The notes under the pieces: model-generated
The model's database searches: none
The model's input: only the letters and a program-made list of their open reading frames with translations
What the model was told of the DNA's origin: nothing
Source of the DNA: Flavobacteriales bacterium UBA4474
GTDB taxonomy: Bacteria; Bacteroidota; Bacteroidia; Flavobacteriales_D; Sanyastnellaceae
Assembly: GCA_002389295.1 (NCBI GenBank)
Contig: DGOE01000178.1
Coordinates: forward strand, 1-35,429
DNA: 35,429 nt
Direction of reading: 5' to 3'
Shown here: positions 23,124-29,912 of the stretch, one piece after another
How positions within the stretch are numbered: the stretch's first letter is position 1
How the letters are laid out: every line of letters begins with the position of its first letter
Program-made: the position numbers and the translations under genes

Positions 23124-24544
23124 ATGCCCTTTCCTGTGCCCAAGTCGTTCTTTTTGCGCTTTGGCTTCTTCTGGGCATAGCCCAATTCCAAAGCCATGCC
23201 CACCTGGGCTTGCCAATTCCCTGACGCCAAAGGCAAGAGCAGCCCTGGCACATGACGGGCCGATACCGTCACGCGGAGGGGCCCCCCGCGCAAGGCAAGC
23301 CCGCCACCCCAAAGCCAGCGCTCATCGTGATACTGGGCTTGCCCATGGAGCAATACGTTGCCCCTGAGCCTGTAGGTCAGCCCCAATACGCCGCCCTCCT
23401 GCACCCGGCCAAACCGGAACTGGCGATACGCCGTCGCCGAAATTTCAAAAGCATCTGAGGGTCGAATCCTGAAGCCGAGCCTCCAGGTTTCCCGCACTCG
23501 CGTGTCGAAGGCAGCCGCCAGACCCGGAGTGCTTTGGACAGAAAACGCCCCACTCAGCGAGTCTTGCATGCCCGCCATCCAATCTTCGAAAGCCCCTGCT
23601 ATGGAATCCTGGGGAAGAGAATCCAGCTCACCCCACTCCTTGACCACATCTAAACCTTGCAGAATAAACGCGCTTGGATCGACCTCTTTGTGAGACAGTG
23701 ACTCCAACCAACGAATCCCGCCCCGCCCTTCGACCGCACCCTCCATCTCGAGCCGGGGCGTCACCCGCCAGAGGAAGCCAAAATCAAAAGCGACACCCGC
23801 ACCTAACGTAGTTGGAATGCCCCCATTTCCAGGCACTTCTATGGTGCCACCCTCCATTATTGAGTCCAGGTCCAACCCTGCAGCAGTAAAGGAGGCTCCG
23901 CCACTCAAGTCCCAACTGTAATCCACAGAGTCCGTCGTCCAGACGGCGTCAAAGGCCCCTGTTTGAAAGGCCCCCACTCCATTGAGCAAATGGATGCCCC
24001 ATCCCAGCCACAACCTGTCTTCCTTGGCCATGGCACCCACACTCAAACCGTGATCGAAATACGCTTGGGCATTCATCCCCATGTCCGAAAAAGCGATAGG
24101 GCGGCCAATGTTGTCGGGGTGTCCATTGCCGCGCCAGGCCAAATCAAACAGGTCTCGGTCGTAGTCGAATTGCTGTTCTGCAACCAACCGGCTCCGCAAA
24201 CGGAATTCAAAACGGCGTTCGTCCCTAAAGCCGAGGGCGATGATGGGCACCTCGGTCCTGAATCCTATGGATTCCACAGCATCCATTTGCTCCAGCAGCG
24301 ACATCGGACTCACGCTTCCATCGGCGCTGATAAAGTCCAAATATGCCGGGCCGGAGTGGTCTGCTTCCCACTGAAGCCCCGAAAATCCACCCAGCAGCAA
24401 GTGCGCTCCCGAGGGGTGCATCACAGCCGGGTTGGACCAGCCTGCCTGCCCCCATTCGGGCAACAATTCAACCGGCCCCAACTGCGCCTGAACGGCACTG
24501 GTAAAGCTGAACCAAAGCAAGAATATGAGACCGACCTGTTTCAT
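23114..24544 (-). CDS. DUF5723-type outer-membrane protein
   Basis: A 476-residue protein with a signal peptide ending VQAQ at about 21. The remainder is beta-rich and resembles the Bacteroidota DUF5723 family: a WSNPAVMHPSGAHLLLGGFSGL start, long amphipathic strands such as LGFRIRPSDAFEISATAYRQF and GNVLLHGQAQYHDERW, and a final strand VGMALELGYAQ. A basic tail (KKPKRKKND) follows, which is unusual for the last strand of a barrel. Function is unknown for the family; it is assumed to be an outer-membrane barrel related to PorP/FadL-like proteins. It starts one base after the stop of the lipoprotein gene at 24546, so the two are surely co-translated and may act together. Confidence 0.7.
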   Translation of the reverse strand: MKQVGLIFLLWFSFTSAVQAQLGPVELLPEWGQAGWSNPAVMHPSGAHLLLGGFSGLQWEADHSGPAYLDFISADGSVSPMSLLEQMDAVESIGFRTEVPIIALGFRDERRFEFRLRSRLVAEQQFDYDRDLFDLAWRGNGHPDNIGRPIAFSDMGMNAQAYFDHGLSVGAMAKEDRLWLGWGIHLLNGVGAFQTGAFDAVWTTDSVDYSWDLSGGASFTAAGLDLDSIMEGGTIEVPGNGGIPTTLGAGVAFDFGFLWRVTPRLEMEGAVEGRGGIRWLESLSHKEVDPSAFILQGLDVVKEWGELDSLPQDSIAGAFEDWMAGMQDSLSGAFSVQSTPGLAAAFDTRVRETWRLGFRIRPSDAFEISATAYRQFRFGRVQEGGVLGLTYRLRGNVLLHGQAQYHDERWLWGGGLALRGGPLRVTVSARHVPGLLLPLASGNWQAQVGMALELGYAQKKPKRKKNDLGTGKGMWH

Positions 24545-24545
24545 T

Positions 24546-26201
24546 TCACTGGGCGATGCGGAGGTAACATTTCGCCCCCAATTCCAATTGTAGGCCTTGG
24601 TCTTCGGTCAGATACACCATCTCTCCGAGCGCCGCATCCGGCGTGGAAGACCACGCCCTTAACACGGCACTGCGCACCAACTTCAAACGGTTTGCCCGCT
24701 CCCAATCAAAAGGAAAGTCATGTGTAAACACAGCCGGCTCCACTGGCGCACCAGCGGCATCCAAATCCGGCATGGAGAATATCGGCAGTGGAGACAGCGA
24801 CAGGCTGTCCACAGGGTCTCCAAACTCATCCAAAAACACAGCCGACACCTCCACACCAAAAGGGAACCCATTGTGGACAATCATGCGCAGAGAAGCAGAA
24901 TCGAGCTCCGTAGCCTCATCGCCAAAATCCATCTCCACATCGACTGTGTCGAGGAAATCCAACTGCTCCACCCGGAAACCCAAGGGGATTTCCGCCCTGA
25001 GTTTGGCATTTACATAGCCGTCGGCATCCAAAAAGTTGGGGTTGTCAGGGGTGACTTCTTCTGGATTGGAGCGGACCCATGCGGCAATCGATACCTCCCG
25101 AGGCTCCACACTAAAAAAGGACGTGACATTGCTGTTGGTCGCATCCATCAGCCACGTGGTGGTCGAAGGGGATAAATAATCACCTGAAGCGGGCGGCACA
25201 AACAGCGGCGGCACGGTGTGGACCAATTCCGACACCACAACACCATCCACCATGGCCAACAGTTCCACAGAGTCCAAAATGGCCGCAAGGCCGAAACCGT
25301 TGGTGACTTCCAAGGAGAGGTTGGCCTCTGCCAATGCGACCCCCGAGACCGTAAAACGGTCATCGAACAGCGCCAAGCTCGACGTGCCCTCCTCCAAAAA
25401 AATCTGCGAAGACCCAAAGTCACCCACCACGCGCTCGTACACCAGATCCTCCATGCTGAACTGCGCAGCGAGGTACTCACCGGCTTCAGAAGTGTGCCCT
25501 GCGTCGTTGATGACGAAAACATCAAAAAAGGCCCGCACCACATTGGTGTCCTGCACATTGAGGTTCTCTGGAATGATGCGCCAACCCGTGAGGTCCTCAT
25601 TGACCTCAAAACTGCCACCGTCCAACATCGCGTCCGTCCATGCCACGCTCCAAGGCATGCCCATTGGGTCCAACAAATTGGGAATGGTCAATTGACCCTC
25701 CACCTGCTCACCCAACGTGGATTGCACGCTGAACGTCAAGAGCCCCTGGGCGAGTTCTACGTCATCCACCAATGCCCCTGGCGGCGAGTCCACAATCATT
25801 TCGGAAGTCAGCGTGTCCGACAATACGAGCACATCGCCTGGGTCGGTGAGGTTGATCGCCGAAGCTAGGGGTTCGTCCAACACCAGTTCAGCCGACTTAA
25901 AAACCGAAGGCACCAAGAGCCACTCCGAAGCCAAGGTTCCCGTGAAATCCTCGCTGTACACGAAGGCCAACTGACCTCCGGCCATCACCTCTACGGGCAT
26001 GGTGTCCACACTTCCCGAAAGCGTCTCGAGAATGTCGGCCAAATCAAAGTGCGTGTCCACCAAGGGCACGGCCACAATGGGTGTCCAATCAGGAATCTCG
26101 AATTCTTCGGCAGGCGCATGGCAGCCGCTGGCCGCCAAAAGGACAACAAAACAAACACCCAGGGTCACCTCAGTGCTGTCACGGAAAAAGCGCAGACGCA
26201 T
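24546..26201 (-). CDS. Large lipoprotein of unknown function
   Basis: A 551-residue lipoprotein that I do not recognise by name. The signal is MRLRFFRDSTEVTL, a hydrophobic core GVCFVVLLAA and lipobox LAASGC, with Cys27 as the likely lipidated residue. The start is ATG 26201; the frame also has a TTG nine bases upstream. The mature part begins PDWTPIVAVPLVDTHFDL, a pattern seen in lipoproteins that sit beside DUF5723 barrels in flavobacteria. It is then largely beta-rich and acidic with repeated sandwich-like segments. No enzyme motif is seen. The one-base gap to the downstream barrel gene suggests a surface lipoprotein and barrel pair. Confidence 0.7.
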   Translation of the reverse strand: MRLRFFRDSTEVTLGVCFVVLLAASGCHAPAEEFEIPDWTPIVAVPLVDTHFDLADILETLSGSVDTMPVEVMAGGQLAFVYSEDFTGTLASEWLLVPSVFKSAELVLDEPLASAINLTDPGDVLVLSDTLTSEMIVDSPPGALVDDVELAQGLLTFSVQSTLGEQVEGQLTIPNLLDPMGMPWSVAWTDAMLDGGSFEVNEDLTGWRIIPENLNVQDTNVVRAFFDVFVINDAGHTSEAGEYLAAQFSMEDLVYERVVGDFGSSQIFLEEGTSSLALFDDRFTVSGVALAEANLSLEVTNGFGLAAILDSVELLAMVDGVVVSELVHTVPPLFVPPASGDYLSPSTTTWLMDATNSNVTSFFSVEPREVSIAAWVRSNPEEVTPDNPNFLDADGYVNAKLRAEIPLGFRVEQLDFLDTVDVEMDFGDEATELDSASLRMIVHNGFPFGVEVSAVFLDEFGDPVDSLSLSPLPIFSMPDLDAAGAPVEPAVFTHDFPFDWERANRLKLVRSAVLRAWSSTPDAALGEMVYLTEDQGLQLELGAKCYLRIAQ

Positions 26202-26289
26202 CAACCGCAATTTACGGCGTTGAGGGGCCTTTGGTTACAGTTGTTTCGCCAAGAAGTCTACCCGAGTCAAACGGGGTCTTGCAACAGGT

Positions 26290-28482
26290 TCAGCTGTCGA
26301 TGCCCTCCAAATCAAGCATGAAAGCATACTCCAAAGCCACCTCCTTGTACCGACGGAAGCGCCCGGATTGCCCACCGTGGCCGGCATCCATGTTGGTGTG
26401 GAAGAGCAACATGTTGTCTCCCGTCTTGTATTCGCGCAACTTGGCCACCCATTTGGCCGGCTCCCAATACTGCACCTGACTGTCCCAGTAACCGGTGGTC
26501 ACCAACGTATTGGGATAGTCCTGGGCCTTGACTTGGTCATAAGGGCTGTACGACTTCATGTAGTGGTAGTACTCCTCGTTCTTGGGGTTGCCCCACTCGT
26601 CGAACTCAAAGGTGGTCAGCGGAATCGTCTCATCGAGCATGGTGCTGACCACGTCAACAAAAGGCACGGCCGCCACGACGCCATTGAAAAGGTCAGGAGC
26701 CTGGTTCATCACCGCACCCATCAACAGGCCGCCGGCAGAGCCGCCCATGGCGTAGAGGTGGTCTGGTGAGGTATACCCCATGGCCACCATCGCCTTGCCA
26801 ACGTCTTCGAAGTCATTGAAGGTGTTTTGCTTCTTGAGCAGCTTGCCGTCCTCGTACCAATGGCGGCCCATTTCCTGGCCCCCCCGGATGTGGGCAATCG
26901 CATAAACGAATCCGCGGTCCAACAAAGACAGGCGCACGCTGGAGAAATAAGGGTCCATGCTGCTGCCATAGCTGCCGTAAGCGTACAGCAGGAATGGATT
27001 TTCGCCGTTGCGCTCGGTTCCTTTGCGGTACACCATGCTCACCGGCACCTTGACGCCGTCTCGCACCTCCACCATCAGGCGTTCGGAGGTGTAGTTGTCC
27101 GGAGAGAAATTGGGGTCCACGACCTCCTGCTGCTTGAGCAAGGTGCGCTCTCCGGTCCGCATGTTCTGATCGTACGTGCTGCTCGGCGTGGTCATCGAGC
27201 TGTATCCAAAGCGCAAAATCTCGGTATCAAACCCGGGGTTTGAGCGCGTGCCCGCAGTGTAAGCCGGGTCATTGAACTCCAAGTATTCGTCCTTGCTGCC
27301 GTCCCAGCTCATGATGCGGATCTGGTTCAATCCCTCCTTGCGCTCGTCGACCACCAGGTAATCCTTGAAGATGTCGATGCCCTCCAGCAACACGTCATCG
27401 CGGTGGGGAATCACCTCTTCCCAATTGTCCTTGGTCGTCGCTCCCACTGGGGTTTTCATGAGACGGAAATTCTTCGCGTCCATGTTGGTGACGATGTAGA
27501 AGTGGTCCCCGTAGTGGCTAATTCCATACTCCAAGTCCCGCTCGCGGGGCTGCACCACCTTCCACTCGCCCATGGGCTCGTCCGCAGGCAGCACCCGGTA
27601 CTCCTGTGAAAGCGTCTGGGAAGTGTAAATGATGAGGTAGGCGTCGCTCTTGGAGCGGTACACCCCGCAGCTGAACGTCTCATCGGTCTCCTCGTATATC
27701 AGGACATCCTCCGCGACGGGCGTTCCCAGCACGTGCCGGTAAATCCGATAACTGCGCAGGGTCTGGGGGTCCTTGAGGGTGTAAAACACGGTCTTGTTGT
27801 CGGCGGCCCAAGTCGCACCACCCGTGGTCAGCGGAATCTCGTCTTCGAGCAACTCACCTGTGGTCAGATCCTTGAAGCGCACCGTGTACTGCCGGCGGCT
27901 CACCGTGTCCACCCCAAAGGCCATCAGGTTGTTGTTGTCGCTGATGCCCATACCGCCCATGGCGAAGTAGTCATGGCCTTCCGCCATCACATTCTGGTCC
28001 ATCATCACCTGCTCCTCACCGGTACATTCCTCGTATTTGGTCTCCGATCCAGCAGGCTTGCGGCAATTGATGGCGTACTCCTTTCCCTCTTCGTATCGGG
28101 AGTAATACCAAAATCCGCGGTCCTTGACCGGCACACTGCGGTCGTCTTTTTTGATGCGGCCCACAATCTCATCGAACAGCGTCTGTTGCAGCGCCTCCGT
28201 GTGGTTCATGGTCTCCCCGATGTAGTCGTTCTCTGCAGCCAGAAAGTCCAACACATCCTGCGTCTGGGCATCCGGTGTTTCGGCACTCTTCTGCTCGTCG
28301 CTCAAACGCATCCAGAAATAGTCATCGACACGTGTGTCGCCGTGCTCGGTCAATTCCAAGGGAACTTTTTTGGCTACGGGGGCCTGCGTTTTGGCGGTTT
28401 TCGACATGTCTTGGTCCTGGTTTGAACAGGCTGCAAAAGTAGCGGCCCCAAACAGGGCCAAAATGAGTGTGGAACGGGTCAT
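26290..28482 (-). CDS. S9 prolyl oligopeptidase family lipoprotein (oligopeptidase B-like)
   Basis: A 730-residue serine peptidase of family S9A that cleaves short peptides, typically after basic residues in the oligopeptidase B branch. I start at ATG 28482 (MTRSTLILALFGAATFAAC), which gives a proper lipobox FAAC; an upstream frame would add 11 residues and spoil the signal. The N-terminal half is the seven-bladed propeller with DDYFWMRL, VKDRGFWYYSRYEEGKEY and many beta segments. The C-terminal alpha/beta hydrolase has Ser of GGSAGG (about 582), Asp of YWDSQV (about 667) and His of DAGHGG (about 702). It is presumably periplasmic or attached to the outer membrane. A TAATTTGC element at 28519-28512 on this strand is a weak promoter candidate. 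Confidence 0.93.
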   Translation of the reverse strand: MTRSTLILALFGAATFAACSNQDQDMSKTAKTQAPVAKKVPLELTEHGDTRVDDYFWMRLSDEQKSAETPDAQTQDVLDFLAAENDYIGETMNHTEALQQTLFDEIVGRIKKDDRSVPVKDRGFWYYSRYEEGKEYAINCRKPAGSETKYEECTGEEQVMMDQNVMAEGHDYFAMGGMGISDNNNLMAFGVDTVSRRQYTVRFKDLTTGELLEDEIPLTTGGATWAADNKTVFYTLKDPQTLRSYRIYRHVLGTPVAEDVLIYEETDETFSCGVYRSKSDAYLIIYTSQTLSQEYRVLPADEPMGEWKVVQPRERDLEYGISHYGDHFYIVTNMDAKNFRLMKTPVGATTKDNWEEVIPHRDDVLLEGIDIFKDYLVVDERKEGLNQIRIMSWDGSKDEYLEFNDPAYTAGTRSNPGFDTEILRFGYSSMTTPSSTYDQNMRTGERTLLKQQEVVDPNFSPDNYTSERLMVEVRDGVKVPVSMVYRKGTERNGENPFLLYAYGSYGSSMDPYFSSVRLSLLDRGFVYAIAHIRGGQEMGRHWYEDGKLLKKQNTFNDFEDVGKAMVAMGYTSPDHLYAMGGSAGGLLMGAVMNQAPDLFNGVVAAVPFVDVVSTMLDETIPLTTFEFDEWGNPKNEEYYHYMKSYSPYDQVKAQDYPNTLVTTGYWDSQVQYWEPAKWVAKLREYKTGDNMLLFHTNMDAGHGGQSGRFRRYKEVALEYAFMLDLEGIDS

Positions 28483-28572
28483 GTGGCGAATGTGAATCTC
28501 CTTGAGAACCCGCAAATTAGACCAAAAGCAAATGATGCGGTTCCCGTCGGGCTCAAGCGGCGGTAAACGCCT

Positions 28573-28839
28573 TTAGAGCGCAGCTTCCTCGGCGGTAAAC
28601 ACCCTAAACTCGAAGCGCTCCATAATGGGGTTGGCGAGCAGTTCCTCGCATGCGCGGTGCACCAGCTGCTCCGCCTCCTCGCGGGAGTCGGCTTCGATGT
28701 CCAAGGTGATGTGCTTGCCGATGCGCACATTGGTCAATTGACCCAAGCCCATGTTGGGCAAGTTGTTGGTCACGGCCTTGCCTTGGGGGTCGAGCAGGGC
28801 GGGAAGCGGAAGAATATCGATGGCCGCGTGAAATACCAT
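28573..28839 (-). CDS. purS: Phosphoribosylformylglycinamidine synthase subunit PurS
   Basis: An 88-residue protein of the PurS family, the small structural subunit that bridges PurL and PurQ in step four of purine synthesis. Recognisable segments are the starting strand FHAAIDILPLPALLDPQGKAV, LGQLTNVRIGKHITLDI and a C-terminal NPIMERFEFRV. The length is typical. PurL and PurQ are not in the window. The gene starts 9 bases after the pssA stop, so it probably shares its transcript, an unusual partner for a purine gene. Confidence 0.9.
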   Translation of the reverse strand: MVFHAAIDILPLPALLDPQGKAVTNNLPNMGLGQLTNVRIGKHITLDIEADSREEAEQLVHRACEELLANPIMERFEFRVFTAEEAAL

Positions 28840-28848
28840 GGTGGCGTC

Positions 28849-29682
28849 TTATTGTGGGGGGCCGGTCCAGCGGACCACTGCCCCAAAAATCGGATACGAA
28901 ATTAAGGCAAGGACCACGCCCAAAGGGGGCAGGAGTACACAAAGGAGCAACGCCATCCCCAACCAAGCCAACCGCAGCTGATCCCAGCGCTTCACTTCCC
29001 CCCATTTCTTGAAGCCCACTTGGGGCCAAGTCGATACCATTCCCAGGGGGAGCAAGGTGGCGCCCACCATGCCAAGCATCCACAGCGATGCACATTCCTG
29101 TCCTTCACACCGGGACCACACCCAGAGCAAGGCGCCCCAATACAGCGCTGCAAAAGGAGCGGGAAGCCCCTCGAAATCAAACCACCTGTCCTCCGCGACC
29201 GCTTTCGGAGACATCGCCTCGCGGGCATAACGGGCCAAACGCCAAGCTGCCGCTGCCAAGACCAGCAAGGGCAGCAATGTCGCCCAAGCCATCCCCCCGG
29301 GCATGCCGCCACCCGCCTGCCACTCCACCATCAGTGCCATGCCCACAAAAGCGGGGGCCAAGCCGGCAGAAACAAGGTCCGCCATCGAATCCAACATCGC
29401 TCCTTGGTTGCTGTCTGCCCCCATCCAGCGGGCCACTGCACCATCCAACACATCACACAATTGTCCGAACATCCAGACGGTAAGCATCCACTGCAAGCCT
29501 GCTACCCGACGCTCTTCGGCGCCCAAAAAGGCCATCCATTGGTCGATCCATCCCACCGAAACCAACCATTCCGCCGGTGCCCAACCCAAATCGAACTCTG
29601 AAGCCGACCACCAACACACCAACGCACCCGCGCCGAGGTTGGTGAGGGTCAACACATTGGCCGGCCATGCACGCCACCTCAT
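28849..29682 (-). CDS. pssA: CDP-alcohol phosphatidyltransferase, probably phosphatidylserine synthase
   Basis: A 277-residue polytopic membrane enzyme. The full CDP-alcohol phosphotransferase signature D-x2-DG-x2-AR-x8-G-x3-D-x3-D is present: Asp77, Asp80-Gly81, Ala84-Arg85, Gly94, Asp98 and Asp102. About seven hydrophobic helices fill the rest. Compared with PssA from related bacteria this fits CDP-diacylglycerol-serine O-phosphatidyltransferase, which makes phosphatidylserine for phosphatidylethanolamine at the inner membrane; the substrate class is not certain from the motif alone. I begin at ATG 29682 (MRWRAWPANVLTLTN), because a longer frame would run into the tRNA-Cys promoter. A short insertion around 30-65 is less conserved. 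Confidence 0.87.
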   Translation of the reverse strand: MRWRAWPANVLTLTNLGAGALVCWWSASEFDLGWAPAEWLVSVGWIDQWMAFLGAEERRVAGLQWMLTVWMFGQLCDVLDGAVARWMGADSNQGAMLDSMADLVSAGLAPAFVGMALMVEWQAGGGMPGGMAWATLLPLLVLAAAAWRLARYAREAMSPKAVAEDRWFDFEGLPAPFAALYWGALLWVWSRCEGQECASLWMLGMVGATLLPLGMVSTWPQVGFKKWGEVKRWDQLRLAWLGMALLLCVLLPPLGVVLALISYPIFGAVVRWTGPPQ

Positions 29683-29750
29683 TTCCTTTCCTGCTCGCTG
29701 AACCACAACATGAAAAGTAATCCGCGTGAAACCCTGCACCACACCTTCCG

Positions 29751-29758
29751 TATATTTG
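29751..29758 (+). promoter_or_regulatory. -7 promoter element for tRNA-Cys
   Basis: TATATTTG is an exact TAnnTTTG match 26 bases before the tRNA gene. A short CCCC/GGGG hairpin (29762-29777) lies in the leader. No clear -33 TTG is seen, but stable RNA promoters in this phylum often rely on the -7 box. Confidence 0.5.
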
Positions 29759-29784
29759 CTTCCCCGCAACGGTGGGGAAAAGAT

Positions 29785-29858
29785 GGTCTGGTGGCCGAGT
29801 GGCTAGGCTCAGCTCTGCAAAAGCTGCTACAGCGGTTCGAATCCGCTCCAGACCTCCA
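29785..29858 (+). tRNA. tRNA-Cys (anticodon GCA)
   Basis: All arms fold. The acceptor is GGTCTGG (29785-29791) with CCAGACC (29848-29854). The D stem is GCC with GGC. The anticodon stem CAGCT/AGCTG encloses the loop CTGCAAA, with anticodon GCA at 29817-29819. The T stem AGCGG/CCGCT encloses TTCGAAT. Position 73 is T, as expected for tRNA-Cys, and CCA is encoded at 29856-29858. The variable loop has four bases. It is transcribed alone and ends at a strong terminator. Confidence 0.96.
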
Positions 29859-29860
29859 AA

Positions 29861-29890
29861 AGAAAAGCCCGGCTGTTGCCGGGCTTTTCT
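29861..29890. terminator. Two-way intrinsic terminator between tRNA-Cys and the GH81 gene
   Basis: A perfect 13-base inverted repeat (29861-29873 and 29878-29890) with the loop TGTT. The stem has a GCCCGGC core and flanking A-runs that become T-runs on either strand. It ends the tRNA on the plus strand and lies 23 bases past the GH81 stop on the minus strand, so it should serve both. Confidence 0.9.
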
Positions 29891-29912
29891 GTTCCTGCAA
29901 AACCAGGATTCG

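Noticed and set aside
29814..29822. tRNA read as alanine because TGC appears in the anticodon loop
   Set aside because: With the stem CAGCT/AGCTG, the seven-base loop is CTGCAAA and U33 fixes the anticodon as GCA; T at position 73 also supports cysteine.
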